Part shown: positions 51,801-60,747 of the stretch, in pieces
Numbering within the stretch: position 1 is the first letter of the stretch
Layout of the letters: each line of letters starts with the position of its first letter
DNA from: Oscillatoriales cyanobacterium
Lineage (GTDB): Bacteria; Cyanobacteriota; Cyanobacteriia; Cyanobacteriales; Microcoleaceae
DNA: 64,000 nt
Direction of reading: 5' to 3'
Assembly: GCA_004292955.1 (NCBI GenBank)
Contig: RDXX01000039.1
Coordinates: 1-64,000 of the forward strand
Made by a program: the position numbers and the translations under genes
Notes under the pieces: generated by a model
The model's database searches: none
The model's input: the letters and a program-made list of their open reading frames with translations, nothing else
What the model was told of the DNA's origin: nothing

Positions 51801-53943
51801 TGGTACATTCCTCCTGCGGGAAGAGCAAAAGACTGGTTGGCAGCAAACTTTCCCTGTTCCCCCAGCGGCCACGAGGCTTACTACCGCAAGTGGCGTTAAC
51901 ATTGCCAACACCACCACCCTTCCTACCAACTTCGGGAACTTCCAGGTTGGCAAGATCAGCGGGATCAAATTTAACGATCGCAACAAAAATGGTGTCCAAG
52001 ATGCCGGCGAACCAGCGCTAGCAGGCTGGAGAATCTACCTAGATGCCAACAACAACGGCGCGCTAGAGCCAACCGAAACCGCTGTCGTCACCGATATCAC
52101 TGGTAAGTACGAGTTCACCAACCTGCCATTCGCCACCTACAACGTCCGGGAGTTAGCAGAACCAGGCTGGACGCAAATCTCTCCAGCAGCAAGTGGCACG
52201 GCGCCTACTACACTTTCAGGTGCCTATACGATCGCCCTCACCAGCGGCCTCGACTCCCAAAACAACAACTTCGGCAACTTCTTCGAGGCGAGCACGATCA
52301 GCGGTCAAAAATTCAATGACCTCAACAACAACGGCGTTAAGGATGCCACAGAACCGGGTCTACAAAACTGGCAAATCTTCGTAGACACGAACAAAGATGG
52401 AGTCTTCCAACAGGGCGAATTGACTACCATCACGGATAAGGATGGCAACTACACTATCAACGACGTACCCGCAGGTACTTTCCAGGTAAGGGAAGTCCAG
52501 CAAACCGGCTGGACGCTGACAACTGCGCTCCCCGCCGACGTTGTTATAGCTAAGGCAGGAGAAAAACCCACCGGCATTGACTTCGGCAACTTCCTGCCCC
52601 AACCGGGCACGATCCGCGGTCTGAAGTTCCAAGACAACAACAAGAATGGCGTTCAGGATGCCGGAGAACCGGGTTTACCCAATGTCCAAATTCTGTTAAC
52701 CAAAGTCGTAGCTCCCACCCCAGGAGCTCCTGCTGCTGTTCCTGTTACTACTACCACAGACAACAGCGGCAACTACGTGTTCGCGAACCTAGCGCCGGCA
52801 ACCTACCGCGTCCGGGAAACCCCGCCAATAGGTTTCACTCAAACCAGCCCCAACCCCGCCGACATCGTGCTGGCTTCGGGCGCTATTGTCAGCGGCATCA
52901 ACTTCGGGAATTCCATTACAACACCGACGCCACCGACGCCGACGCCGACATCGACGCAGCCGACACCGACACCGCCGGCAAGGATAGAACCGACACCTTC
53001 ACCTGCACCGACGCCGCTGCCGACACCTGCACCGACGCCTGCACCGACGCCGCTGCCGACACCTGCACCAACACCTGCACCGACTCCGACGCCAACACCT
53101 GAACCGACTCCGACACCAGAACCGACGCCGACACCGACGCCGACACCTGTAGGGACAGATTTGGTTTGTCCCGATCCCTTCCCCAGGGTTACCCCTCCGA
53201 ATCTGCCCCCCAGTCCTTCGCGCAACGGTGTCATCAACGGTACTAACGGCGACGATACCCTCGTGGGCAGTGCCAATGTTGACTCTATCTTCGGGTTAGG
53301 CGGCGGCGATTTGATCTTCGGCCAAGAGGGCGGCGATTACATCAATGGCAATACCGGCAACGATACTATCTACGGTGGTAAAGATAGCAATACTATCTTT
53401 GGTGGTAAAGGCTTTGACCTGATTTTTGGCGATCGAGCTAACGATACTCTTTACGGCAATCGGGGCAACGACTCAGTAAGCGGCGACGACGGCGATGACG
53501 TATTGTACGGCGGCAAAGGCGACGACGTGCTATTGGGAGAAGCCGGCGACGACGTGCTATTGGGCGATCAAGGTAATGACACTCTCTGCGGTGGCGACGG
53601 TAACAATACCTTACTGGGCGGCAGCGGCGATGATATACTCTTTGGTGGCACCGGCGATGACTTGCTGTTTGGCGGCATTGGCAATGATACTCTGATCGCT
53701 AACGGCAACCGACAAGACTTTGTATTGGCAGCGATTCAGGGAATTGACACGATTATCAACTTTAGACCAGAATCTGATTCGATCCAGTTGGTGGGAGGCT
53801 TGGACTTCAATCAACTGTTGTTAACCGAAACTAACGGCTCAACTGCGATCGCGATCGCCAGCAGCAACCAGACTTTAGCTATATTGGCGGGCGTAGTACC
53901 CAACCGGTTAGCGGCAAGCAGTTTTAACGTGCTGGTGGTTTAA
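48883..53943 (+). CDS. Giant modular cell-surface protein (DUF4347, Gly-rich, SdrD-B, RTX)
   Basis: 1686 residues from ATG 48883 (numbering below from the longer frame at 48838). DUF4347 (about 16-205) shows [29 protein letters not shown] and [21 protein letters not shown] beta-helix-like adhesin region with LTITGG... follows (about 205-290), then a Gly/Ala-rich low-complexity segment (about 283-520). Six SdrD-B-like Ca-binding repeats ([23 protein letters not shown], about 728-1350) come next, then a Pro/Thr spacer (about 1361-1438), RTX GGxGxDxLxGG nonapeptides (about 1461-1621) and a C-terminal secretion-type end. RTX proteins are usually exported by type I secretion; no transporter gene is in the window. 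DUF4347 occurs in large secreted cyanobacterial proteins of unknown role. Confidence 0.9.
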   Translation: MELYKERKHQIVFADSQVKDCESLTKTANSDTEVIILKADRDGIKQIAETLKERKNIAAVHILSHGAAASLQLGTTELNLSNIETYRNYLEKWFALPAAEANSKSSTTFAKPEILLYGCNVAATEAGVAFVERLSQLTGANIAASDNLTGSAALGGDWELEVTTGKIETPLAFSQEAREAYSGVLVATFSELQDAITLANALPNPDTILITGNITFAPGQVLPRISTPITFTGGGFALNLGNNRGFFIDSATAPVTFSNLTITGGRSAGAVGTGGGGGAAGMGGALFINSGAVTVNSVTFNGNSAVGGAGGAAPVAPAVAGAGGNTDFAALFPFVSAGGPGLNGLTGLTSLGPGGPGGPGGTGGNGGAGSGGLPGTGLNGGIGGAGGAGGAGGTGTNGGVGGTGGTGGAGGLGGGGGPGGAGGAGGVAGTGAAGLPGAGGVGGAGGFGGGGGGGGVGGNGGAGGFGGGGGRGTVGGASAVVGAFAPGGVGSAAGGGGGAGLGGAIFVNAGSLTLNNSTFFSNTATGGAAGGAAATPGQGAGAAIFVNSGATATLTNNTITANSAAATAPALAVGGGIATNGGAVNVRNTIVAGNTGGASPDVFGTSFAATSIKNLIGNIAGSNLPATQQLAATVPLANVLAPTAALNQATGVPFTYALADSTATVINPAIDGGDVAAGAAAGATDERGTGFPRTIGAAVDIGAYEYGPIVTGVKYNDLNGDGVRQAAEPGLPGWVISVGTKSATTAADGSYTLRDVKTNTAITEAPPAGTPPTAWVQTVGPTPPSTGIVNVTGANFGNFQKTTIAGKTFSDLAGNGFTPDDTVLAGVVVNLYKDTNGDGIFQAATDTVVGTPQTTTATGDYSFADIGPGKYLIQATPPANSSISFPAGAIPAIPVTTQSGLAVTGQNFGIFKNVTITGQKFNDLNGNGVKEGTEPGLEGWKILLEPQTFIGTAVPRSTTTDASGNYTFTDVGAGTFLLREEQKTGWQQTFPVPPAATRLTTASGVNIANTTTLPTNFGNFQVGKISGIKFNDRNKNGVQDAGEPALAGWRIYLDANNNGALEPTETAVVTDITGKYEFTNLPFATYNVRELAEPGWTQISPAASGTAPTTLSGAYTIALTSGLDSQNNNFGNFFEASTISGQKFNDLNNNGVKDATEPGLQNWQIFVDTNKDGVFQQGELTTITDKDGNYTINDVPAGTFQVREVQQTGWTLTTALPADVVIAKAGEKPTGIDFGNFLPQPGTIRGLKFQDNNKNGVQDAGEPGLPNVQILLTKVVAPTPGAPAAVPVTTTTDNSGNYVFANLAPATYRVRETPPIGFTQTSPNPADIVLASGAIVSGINFGNSITTPTPPTPTPTSTQPTPTPPARIEPTPSPAPTPLPTPAPTPAPTPLPTPAPTPAPTPTPTPEPTPTPEPTPTPTPTPVGTDLVCPDPFPRVTPPNLPPSPSRNGVINGTNGDDTLVGSANVDSIFGLGGGDLIFGQEGGDYINGNTGNDTIYGGKDSNTIFGGKGFDLIFGDRANDTLYGNRGNDSVSGDDGDDVLYGGKGDDVLLGEAGDDVLLGDQGNDTLCGGDGNNTLLGGSGDDILFGGTGDDLLFGGIGNDTLIANGNRQDFVLAAIQGIDTIINFRPESDSIQLVGGLDFNQLLLTETNGSTAIAIASSNQTLAILAGVVPNRLAASSFNVLVV

Positions 53944-53961
53944 TCTGTAGTCCTTAGTAGG

Positions 53962-54150
53962 CATTGGTTTCAACTTAACGTCAAACGTAGTGCCTGTCTG
54001 GCGATCGGGGCCAGATCCCCCCTAGCCCCCCTTCTTAAGGGGGGGACAGGATTTTTCTCAAAGTCCCCCTTCTTAAGGGGGATTTAGGGGGATCGACGCT
54101 CAGGGTAAACGAGAGATACAAAGGTTTTCGGGGTTAAGTTGACACTAATG
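53962..54150. mobile_element. Repeat element with CATTAGTGTCAACTTAAC-type inverted ends
   Basis: CATTGGTTTCAACTTAAC (53962-53979) and the reverse complement of 54133-54150 match at 15 of 18 positions. The core has the CCCCCTTCTTAAGGGGG hairpins of the 2837 repeat. Flanks CTTAGTAGG and CTATGTAGG are similar at 7 of 9 positions, possibly a decayed duplication. Noncoding. Confidence 0.65.
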
Positions 54151-54204
54151 CTATGTAGGATGCGTACTTCGCGCACCCTACTATTACCCGGACAATCAGG
54201 ATGA

Positions 54205-54232
54205 GGGGAACGAAATTCCGTTCCCCTTTTTT
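54205..54232 (+). terminator. Intrinsic terminator facing the end of cytM
   Basis: GGGGAACG (54205-54212) pairs with CGTTCCCC (54219-54226), followed by TTTTTT on the plus strand. The T tract fits termination of plus-strand transcripts from the giant gene, preventing antisense reading into the convergent cytochrome gene. Confidence 0.75.
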
Positions 54233-54234
54233 GC

Positions 54235-54615
54235 TTAAATTTGTTGGAGATATTTCAGCAAGTCGGCCATTTCTTGCGGGCTCGGCTGAAACTGTGGCAT
54301 TGGTGGGGTTCGCCCGCTGGTGACTTGGCGGATCAGCTCGAATTCGGATTTGCGCTCTGAAACTCGGTGCAAGTTGGGCCCAACTTGAGTCTCTCCGACG
54401 GATATGTGACACCCCGCACAGTTCATTTGAAAGATGGCGGAACCCTGAAACTGGTCGCCAGCAAGGGACAGCACGCTTTTGACGTAGGGATCGGCAACTT
54501 GAAACTGACGAATTGTCATCGTCGCCAACATGATCGCAAGCAACAGCGCGATCGCAAATATGAGCAGTCGCTCGATCGGGTTTTTAATTTCATTCGTGGC
54601 AATTTGGTGATTCAA
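54235..54615 (-). CDS. cytM: c-type cytochrome, CytM-like
   Basis: 126 residues with one N-terminal membrane anchor or uncleaved signal (about 16-38) and a single heme c site, CAGCH (CXXCH, NCAGCHIS). The axial Met is probably in TPPMPQF. The C-terminal SPQEMADLLKYLQ matches CytM sequences as I remember them, as does the segment after the anchor. CytM-type cytochromes are linked to respiration and the suppression of photosynthesis in dark or mixotrophic growth. It lies divergent to petG, with 180 nt between the two starts. The anchor and CXXCH are certain; the CytM identity is somewhat less so. Confidence 0.8.
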   Translation of the reverse strand: MNHQIATNEIKNPIERLLIFAIALLLAIMLATMTIRQFQVADPYVKSVLSLAGDQFQGSAIFQMNCAGCHISVGETQVGPNLHRVSERKSEFELIRQVTSGRTPPMPQFQPSPQEMADLLKYLQQI

Positions 54616-54797
54616 AGGAGTGCAATTTTAAAATAGTATCTACAAGAAAATTTATTTCTCATCACATAGCTTAATCGTTTCCAGCGGGGATATCAAGATC
54701 ACAGACCCCCAGAACTCCCAAGAATGGGAAAATTCATCTGTCTCAGTGCTGGTAATATTAAAAATAGATTGTTAAATCTTAACGTTAAGGAGCTCTC

Positions 54798-54917
54798 ATG
54801 GTAGAACCGCTGCTTTCAGGTATTGTTCTGGGTTTAATCTTTGTTACTCTGGCTGGGCTGTTTTTTGCTGCTTACCAGCAATACAAGCGGGGCGATCAGT
54901 TGGGTATCAACAAGTAA
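54798..54917 (+). CDS. petG: Cytochrome b6f complex subunit PetG
   Basis: A 39-residue single-span protein, too short for usual ORF cut-offs. It starts [20 protein letters not shown] and ends [16 protein letters not shown], the PetG pattern (..EPLL.GIVLGLI..TLAGLF..AY.QY.RG). PetG is essential for cytochrome b6f assembly in the thylakoid. A strong ribosome site AAGGAG lies 5 nt before the ATG. Monocistronic, divergent from the cytM-like gene. Confidence 0.95.
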   Translation: MVEPLLSGIVLGLIFVTLAGLFFAAYQQYKRGDQLGINK

Positions 54918-54942
54918 AAGGGCCTAAGTCCCTCGGTGAAGC

Positions 54943-54990
54943 GGAGGGAGGAGATGGAGGAGAGGGGGAGAGGGGGAGAGGGGGAGATTG
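54943..54990. repeat. Polypurine GA tract
   Basis: About 48 bases almost entirely of G and A (with two T), rich in GAGGGGGA units, 25 nt after the petG stop. Could form unusual structure (triplex), but this is only a possibility. Confidence 0.7.
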
Positions 54991-55044
54991 GAAAAATCTT
55001 TCTTCTTTCTTCTTCAGTCTTGCTTCTGTCAACTGTCAACTCTT

Positions 55045-55165
55045 GGGAGCATCTCAGTTTTGCATTTACAGTGCGAGCATCCCCGCTGGCGTATTTTACA
55101 ATACGCGAGCGGGACGCTCGCACTACAAGAAAAAAAATGCTTTTTACAAAACTGAGATGCTCCCC
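55045..55165. mobile_element. MITE with GGGAGCATC ends and 8-bp target duplication
   Basis: The 18-bp terminal inverted repeats GGGAGCATCTCAGTTTTG are exact (55045-55062 and 55148-55165). The flanking direct repeat is CAACTCTT (55037-55044 and 55166-55173). The hairpin core (AGTGCGAGC...GCTCGCACT) differs from that of the 33101 copy. It lies within heptamer-rich DNA between petG and the glycosyltransferases. Confidence 0.92.
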
Positions 55166-55188
55166 AACTCTTCCCTCTTTCCTCTTCC

Positions 55189-55230
55189 AACTGTCAACTG
55201 TCAACTGTCAACTGTCAACTGTCAACTGTA
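55189..55230. repeat. Heptamer array CAACTGT ending inside a glycosyltransferase stop codon
   Basis: Six copies of CAACTGT. On the minus strand the last unit provides AGT TGA, the C-terminal Ser and stop of the glycosyltransferase gene at 55222. Confidence 0.93.
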
Positions 55231-56304
55231 TCGATCGAGAATAGCAGCAGTTTCCACGCCTGTCTTTTCCCAGCTAAACTGTTTTGATCGGGCCAAACCG
55301 AGTTCCCGCAAGTGCGATCGAGCTTTGGTATCTATTGCCAGCTCGTGCATAGCAGAGGCTATTTCTGCGACGCTGTACGGATTGACTAACGATGCTGCGT
55401 CCCCCCCGACTTCGGGCATCGAAGATAGGTTAGAAGTGATGACAGGAGTGCCACAGGCCATTGCTTCGAGCACCGGCAGACCGAATCCTTCCCAAAGACT
55501 GGGGAATACAAGGGCGATCGCCCGGTTGATGACTTTCGGCAAATCAGCCGCGGGGAGGTAATTTAGGAATTTTACGCGATCGGACAATCCCAATTCTTGA
55601 ACCTGGGCCTTCAGCAGCGGCGTATAGCGTTTATCTTCCGATCCCGTTATCCACAATTCGTACTCGGAATTATTAGGTAAAGCCGCAAACGCTGCTACAA
55701 CTCGCTGGACGTTTTTATGGGGATTGTGGCGGCCCATATACAGGAAATAATTGCTAGTTGGTAAGTCTAGAAACTTAAAAAAACTGGTATCGTAGCCGGG
55801 AAAAATTCGTGTAATTAAAGAACTTGGAATCTTACAAAAATTAGTAATGTCATTGGCGGTTGACTCGGAATCGCAGATGATATGTTCAGCCTGCCGCAAT
55901 ACTTGGGGAATGTAGTAACGGTGATAAACCGCCAAAGGATCGAAGCGGCGGGGAAATCGTAGGGCTATTAGGTCATGTACTGTAATTATATACCGACAAC
56001 CGCTAAATAGAGGAGCTTCGGGAATTGGCGAAAATAACAGGTTAGATTTTAGCTGTTTGTAAATTTTGGGAATTTGGGTTTGTGTCCACAGCAATCGGTT
56101 GATGTGTCCTCTGCTTCCTTGTTCTGGTGTGAGGTTCGCTGGGATTTCGTAGCAGTTATTATTGGGAAATTTTTGGGCTGTTAGTAAGGTTGGATTGAGG
56201 GTTTTTAGGTGGGGAAATAGGTTTTTAGCATAGATGGCTAATCCGGTTGGTTCGGAAATTAGGAAGGAGAGATTAATTAGTAGGTTGGATTCGGGGTTTG
56301 GCAT
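55222..56304 (-). CDS. GT4-family glycosyltransferase (copy 2)
   Basis: 360 residues, GT-B fold. N-terminal [41 protein letters not shown], and the C-terminal domain with [19 protein letters not shown] then [19 protein letters not shown], the EX7E motif of retaining GT4 enzymes. Nucleotide-sugar and acceptor specificity cannot be read from sequence. It closely resembles the gene at 56553 (shared PTGIxxYA and SPIPEAPL segments), so the two arose by duplication. The last two codons (Ser, stop) lie in a heptamer array. Its role in exopolysaccharide or O-antigen-like glycan is inferred from context. Confidence 0.9.
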   Translation of the reverse strand: MPNPESNLLINLSFLISEPTGLAIYAKNLFPHLKTLNPTLLTAQKFPNNNCYEIPANLTPEQGSRGHINRLLWTQTQIPKIYKQLKSNLLFSPIPEAPLFSGCRYIITVHDLIALRFPRRFDPLAVYHRYYIPQVLRQAEHIICDSESTANDITNFCKIPSSLITRIFPGYDTSFFKFLDLPTSNYFLYMGRHNPHKNVQRVVAAFAALPNNSEYELWITGSEDKRYTPLLKAQVQELGLSDRVKFLNYLPAADLPKVINRAIALVFPSLWEGFGLPVLEAMACGTPVITSNLSSMPEVGGDAASLVNPYSVAEIASAMHELAIDTKARSHLRELGLARSKQFSWEKTGVETAAILDRYS

Positions 56305-56552
56305 ATAATCAGATGAGGATTGCGGTTTTTTGATTGGGATTTTTTTTTGATTAACCGCAGAGGGCGCAGAGGGCGCAGAGAGAGAAAATAGAGAGAGGCA
56401 GGATTGAGAGATATTGTTGTAAGATTTATGAGGATTGCGGTTTTTGGTTGGGATTTTTTTTGATTAACCGCAGAGGGCGCAGAGGGCGGTTGGGATTTTT
56501 TTTGATTAACCGCAGAGGGCGCAGAGGGCGCAGAGAGGAAGAGAAGGAGGAT
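56305..56552. repeat. Tandem AACCGCAGAGGGCGCAGAGGG repeats
   Basis: Three near-copies of a unit with GATTAACCGCAGAGGGCGCAGAG separate the two glycosyltransferase paralogs. A related AACCGCAGATGAACGCAGATAAACGCAG occurs at 23770. Noncoding. Confidence 0.8.
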
Positions 56553-57623
56553 TTAAAGATATTGTTGTAAGATGTTGGCGGTTGCTTGTCCGGTTTTGTG
56601 CCAGCTAAATTCGGCCGATCGCGCTAAGCTAGATTTTTTTAAGTGCGATCGCACTTTTGAATCTGTGGCTACTGTTTGCATGGCTGCGGCTATTTCTCCG
56701 ACGCTGTAGGGATTGACTAATAATGCCGCATCTCCGGCTACTTCTGGCATCGATGACAGGTTGGAAGTGATGACTGGTGTACCGCAGGCCATTGCTTCTA
56801 AAATCGGCAAGCCGAATCCTTCCCAGAGTGTGGGAAACACCAGGGCGATCGCCTGATTCATCAGTACGGGCAATTGCGAGTAGGGAACGTAACCGAGAAA
56901 CTTTACCAAAGATTGTAAACCCAATTGTTCTACTTGTGCGATCGACTGCGGCGTGTAGGCGTTGGGAGGCCCGGCTAGCCAAAGTTCGTAGTTTGTGCGA
57001 TCGGCTAAACTTGCAAATGCAGCAATTAATCTTTCCAAGTTTTTGTAACTATCGTGTCTGCCGGTATAAAGAAAATAATTTTTTGCTGGCAAGTCGAGAC
57101 AGCGAAAATTAATATTATCACAAGCTAGGGGAATTGCGGTCATTTTCTGACGCGAAATCTGGTAAAAGTTAGCAACATCTGTCGCCGTTGCTTGAGAATC
57201 GCAAATAATATGTTCGGCTTGTCGCAAAACCTGGGGTATGTAGTAGCGGAAATAAGCTGTCAGCCGAGATAACTTTTGGGGGAATCGCAAAGGAATTAAA
57301 TCGTGAACTGTAACTATGTAGCGACATTTGGAATATAAAGGTGCTTCAGGAATTGGCGAAAATATTAGGTTTGAATCCAATTTCTCGTAAATCTTAGGCA
57401 ATTTAAATTGAGTCCACAGCAGTCTGTTAATTTGTCCTTTAGGGCCTCGATCCGGTGTGATGTTATCGGGGATTTGATAGCAACTATAATTCTCAATTTG
57501 CTGGGAAGTGAGTAATGTTGGTTCTAGGTGTTGCAGTTGCGGGAAAAGATTAGCTGCATAAGTTCCGATTCCCGTGGGTTCGGGAGTTAGAAAGGATAAA
57601 TTTATTAACAGTTTATTGGACAC
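56553..57623 (-). CDS. GT4-family glycosyltransferase (copy 1)
   Basis: 356 residues with the same architecture as the 55222 gene: [20 protein letters not shown], ..[20 protein letters not shown].., LFYTGRH-like [19 protein letters not shown] and the [20 protein letters not shown] donor-binding motif (EX7E). Both keep the full fold, so both are probably active, with diverged specificity. It is the upstream paralog in the transcription direction and is separated from the other by repeats. Part of the polysaccharide cluster. Confidence 0.9.
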   Translation of the reverse strand: MSNKLLINLSFLTPEPTGIGTYAANLFPQLQHLEPTLLTSQQIENYSCYQIPDNITPDRGPKGQINRLLWTQFKLPKIYEKLDSNLIFSPIPEAPLYSKCRYIVTVHDLIPLRFPQKLSRLTAYFRYYIPQVLRQAEHIICDSQATATDVANFYQISRQKMTAIPLACDNINFRCLDLPAKNYFLYTGRHDSYKNLERLIAAFASLADRTNYELWLAGPPNAYTPQSIAQVEQLGLQSLVKFLGYVPYSQLPVLMNQAIALVFPTLWEGFGLPILEAMACGTPVITSNLSSMPEVAGDAALLVNPYSVGEIAAAMQTVATDSKVRSHLKKSSLARSAEFSWHKTGQATANILQQYL

Positions 57624-57729
57624 GTTTTGAGTAAAAATAAACTTGTGATTAGTCGATATTTGATATCAAATCAAGTCGATTTTCGGCGATATCTGTGGGG
57701 AAATGGCACTCCCTCCGCTACGCTTCGCC

Positions 57730-57926
57730 CATTGGTGTCAACTTACGATCAAAAACTTTTGTATTTATCGTTCGCATCTGAGTCCAGATCCCCCTAAATC
57801 CCCCTTAAGAAGGGGGACTTTGAGAATACTTTTGTCCCTTTTTAAGAAGCAGGACTTTGAGAATACTCTTGTCCCCCCCTTTTTAAGGGGGGCTAGGGGG
57901 GATCGAGGCTTAACTTAACACTAACA
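57730..57926. mobile_element. Repeat element with CATTGGTGTCAACTTA end
   Basis: Starts CATTGGTGTCAACTTACG and ends TAACTTAACACTAACA, approximately inverted. It contains GATCCCCCTAAATCCCCC, two AAGGGGGACTTTGAGAATACT units and CCCCCTTTTTAAGGGGGG. Family as at 2837 and 53962. It occupies 57624-57965, where no gene is seen. Confidence 0.65.
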
Positions 57927-57965
57927 GACACTGCCACGTCCTTACCCACAGCTATATCTGTATGC

Positions 57966-60095
57966 TTAAGGTCGATCGAGCATTTGAGCAATCTCGCCTG
58001 GATTTGGCAGCCGAATTGTAGCATATTCCTGGTGAATAATCTCAAAAAAACTCTTGACTTTGTGTTCAAAAGGTGCGAGTCTAAAGTTCTGACTGCGTTG
58101 CTGTGCGCCAGCTTGAAGTTCTGCTAACAAATCGGGATTGACAATTAGTTGATGTGAATAGCGGCAAAGTTCCTCAACCGTATTGAACAAAAAGCCCGAT
58201 CGCCCGTGTTCGACAATTTCCGGTTGTCCACCGCCACAAAACGCGATCGGAGCACAACAGTTTTGCATTGCTTCAACAGTCGCCATCCCAAAATGCTCAA
58301 ACCTTTGGGGATTGACTTCACCCAAACCGCAGCCATGCCAAAATATACTCGATTTAGCATAAAGCGATTTTACCTCATCTAAGGAACCATTGACTTTAAG
58401 TTCGATCGCCCTTGAATCCTGCTTCAACAAATTCTGAACCGTCTTTAAATAAGGATTTTTCGGAACACTGCTACCAGCTAAAATCAGCCGCCATCCTTGA
58501 AGTTCATCTGGATAATCTGCTAGCAAACTGCGGAAAGCTTGGATGAGTTCAATTTGCTTTTTTGTTCCCCCAGCTTCAAACTGTCCCACAGCTAAAATTA
58601 TCTTTTCCTTCGACACTTTAGCTGTAGCCATTTCCACGGGCGGATACAGCATAAAAGTTGGTTGCAAATTCCAACGTTTCTCCAACCACTTGACAGTAAA
58701 TTGACTGTTGGCAATAATAAAAGTGTAATCATCCACAGCAAAATGACGGTTGCGAAAAGTATTCGGGAAGTGGCAGAAAAATACTGATATCGGCGACAGC
58801 GGTTTGACTTTTTCGAGTTGGTTGGCGTTGACAAAAATATCGTAATTTTTGCTTTCTCTGGCAATTTCATCAAAGGGATTTTCCATATCCTCAGCGATGA
58901 TACTGGAATCGATGCACTGCATTCCACGTTTCTCGTAAAACGCCAAGGGCATAATCTTAACTTTGCATCCTGAAAGGTTAAGCCCGTACCACGATTCTAA
59001 GTCGGAAACAGCCACGGGTTTGTTGGCGATAAAAGTAATGTCAAATTCATTTTGCAGCAGCGAGGCGATGGTAGCGACGTATTTTTGCCCGCCGCCGATA
59101 AAATGCAGTCCGTGATCGTAAATTGCGATCGACATTTTGCGATCGCCCCTAACCACCTCCAATCGAGGTAAAATGCGATCGACCTTCATTCTACTGTAAA
59201 TCACCGCCAACTTTTCCGTCAACTGCGGCAGTACCGCTGCGACGATTTCCGGTTTCTGATAATCTAGCAGTTTTTTAATCGCGAAAAACAAACTCTCGAA
59301 CAGCAAATCGTACTGCTTGTTACTAAAAAAATCCGAAGTATGAATCGATTTCACTAATTGCAGAGGTTCGTGTTTCGCCAAATACAAAAATCGATTGCGG
59401 TTGCAGAAATACTCGGTGAGTTTGCTACCTTTACTCGATCCTCGATACTCGTGATGGGCGATAGCTGCGGGAGTATAAAGCATTTTCCAACCGCGTTTTT
59501 GGCAGCGTTTGGAAAACTCTACATCTTCAAAATACATCACAAAATCTTCATCGATCGGCCCGACATCTTCCAGACATTCCCTGCGGAAAAGCACCGCCGC
59601 CCAACAAAGCCCTTCTACTTCCCTTTCTGTATTATACTGTCCCGCATCTTTCTCGCCAAAACCGACATCTTGCCAATAAAAATTAGGTAATTGCTGAATG
59701 CCCGCGCTGTTGATTCGCCCGTCTTTAAACAGCAATTTGCCACTAGCTGCACCAACTTTATTGTCAGTTTCTAGGCGTTTAACTAATATTTCCAGCCAGT
59801 GACTGTCAAGGGTTGCATCATTATTGAGAAAGCCGATGTATTGCCCTTTTGCTTCGCTGATGCCGAGGTTGAGGGCTTTGGCAAAGTTGTTGGCGGTATT
59901 CACAAAGATCCGAACTTTTGGAAACAGTTCGCGCAAAGCATGAACCGAATCGTCTTGAGAACAATTATCAATTACGATTAAATCGAGTTGTGATTCTGGA
60001 TACGCAAGTTTTTGTAGGGATTTCAAGCAGTCTTTGGTGTGGCGCAGACCATTATAGTTAACTATAATAAATGAGCATATAGGAAGTGTAGTCAT
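57966..60095 (-). CDS. Bifunctional glycosyltransferase (GT2 plus GT4)
   Basis: 709 residues. The N-terminal GT2 (GT-A) domain (about 1-250) has SFIIVNYNGLRHTKDCLKSL, DNCSQDDSVHALRE, GFLNNDATLDSHWLEIL and EDVEFSKRCQKRGWKML, typical of rhamnosyl- or related transferases. The C-terminal half (about 320-690) is a GT4-like GT-B enzyme with IAIYDHGLHFIGGGQKYVAT near 325 and a donor-site segment FEHFGMATVEAMQNCCAP then IAFCGGGQPEIVEHGRSGFL (EX7E). A fusion of two transferases implies sequential sugar additions on one acceptor (inference). It starts 11 nt after the end of the 60106 gene. Confidence 0.88.
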   Translation of the reverse strand: MTTLPICSFIIVNYNGLRHTKDCLKSLQKLAYPESQLDLIVIDNCSQDDSVHALRELFPKVRIFVNTANNFAKALNLGISEAKGQYIGFLNNDATLDSHWLEILVKRLETDNKVGAASGKLLFKDGRINSAGIQQLPNFYWQDVGFGEKDAGQYNTEREVEGLCWAAVLFRRECLEDVGPIDEDFVMYFEDVEFSKRCQKRGWKMLYTPAAIAHHEYRGSSKGSKLTEYFCNRNRFLYLAKHEPLQLVKSIHTSDFFSNKQYDLLFESLFFAIKKLLDYQKPEIVAAVLPQLTEKLAVIYSRMKVDRILPRLEVVRGDRKMSIAIYDHGLHFIGGGQKYVATIASLLQNEFDITFIANKPVAVSDLESWYGLNLSGCKVKIMPLAFYEKRGMQCIDSSIIAEDMENPFDEIARESKNYDIFVNANQLEKVKPLSPISVFFCHFPNTFRNRHFAVDDYTFIIANSQFTVKWLEKRWNLQPTFMLYPPVEMATAKVSKEKIILAVGQFEAGGTKKQIELIQAFRSLLADYPDELQGWRLILAGSSVPKNPYLKTVQNLLKQDSRAIELKVNGSLDEVKSLYAKSSIFWHGCGLGEVNPQRFEHFGMATVEAMQNCCAPIAFCGGGQPEIVEHGRSGFLFNTVEELCRYSHQLIVNPDLLAELQAGAQQRSQNFRLAPFEHKVKSFFEIIHQEYATIRLPNPGEIAQMLDRP

Positions 60096-60105
60096 CTTTG
60101 ATGCT

Positions 60106-60639
60106 TTATGGTTGTCGATCGCCCAATTGAGCAGTAATCTCCTGTAAAATAGCAGTATGTTGCTGCTGTACCGCTTTGATTTGCTCTACTTCAGACTGAA
60201 AATTTGCGATCGCCTGTTGTTGACTCTCAAGCTGCGCTGTCACTTCGGGAAACCCGCTGCTGAATTCCGATGTAAGTTTTTTCTCTAGAGTTTGTTGATT
60301 TTCTTGCAATTTTTGCAACTGTGTGCTCAAGGTTTGCACGACGCGGGTATTGGCGAAATTGTAAATTACTTGTCTGTCTAGTACGGGCTTGAGCAATTTT
60401 CGGACAATTTTTCTGACGGCGATGACTGCGGAACCGAGCCGCCTTTGGTAAGATGTAATTGGAATGTTATAAATGTCAAAGCCCGCTTTGAGAAGCGCAA
60501 TGTCTTCGTCATCTTCATTTTGGGCGATCGCACTATTTGGTCTTTCCGACAGCGACAACTCAGCAATACCAATTCGCGGCTCCAAAGTTTGCCGCAGTTT
60601 ATCTATAATTTGTTGAGTCGGTATTTCTTCGTACTGCAA
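60106..60639 (-). CDS. Coiled-coil protein of the polysaccharide cluster
   Basis: 177 residues from a TTG at 60639; AAAGGAGG stands 7 nt upstream, which decides the start. A longer frame to 60708 would begin in a dispersed repeat. The N-terminus has IPTQQIIDKLRQTLEPRIG. A basic segment (RRLGSAVIAVRKIVRKLLKP) follows, and about residues 95-170 form a Gln/Glu-rich coiled coil (LQKLQENQQTLEKKLTS, QQAIANFQSEVEQIKAVQQQ). Similar small proteins stand beside cyanobacterial glycosyltransferases and may act as scaffolds; no enzymatic motif is seen. It lies between RmlA-like and GT2-GT4 genes in the same direction. Confidence 0.65.
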   Translation of the reverse strand: MQYEEIPTQQIIDKLRQTLEPRIGIAELSLSERPNSAIAQNEDDEDIALLKAGFDIYNIPITSYQRRLGSAVIAVRKIVRKLLKPVLDRQVIYNFANTRVVQTLSTQLQKLQENQQTLEKKLTSEFSSGFPEVTAQLESQQQAIANFQSEVEQIKAVQQQHTAILQEITAQLGDRQP

Positions 60640-60747
60640 TCTTCCGCCTCCTTTAAATTTATGGTGCGCCGAGGGGCACCATCTCGTAGACGTAGCAACG
60701 CGCACCATCGGGTAAATTGCCGCTACGAGAATAGTGCAAATCCTAAG

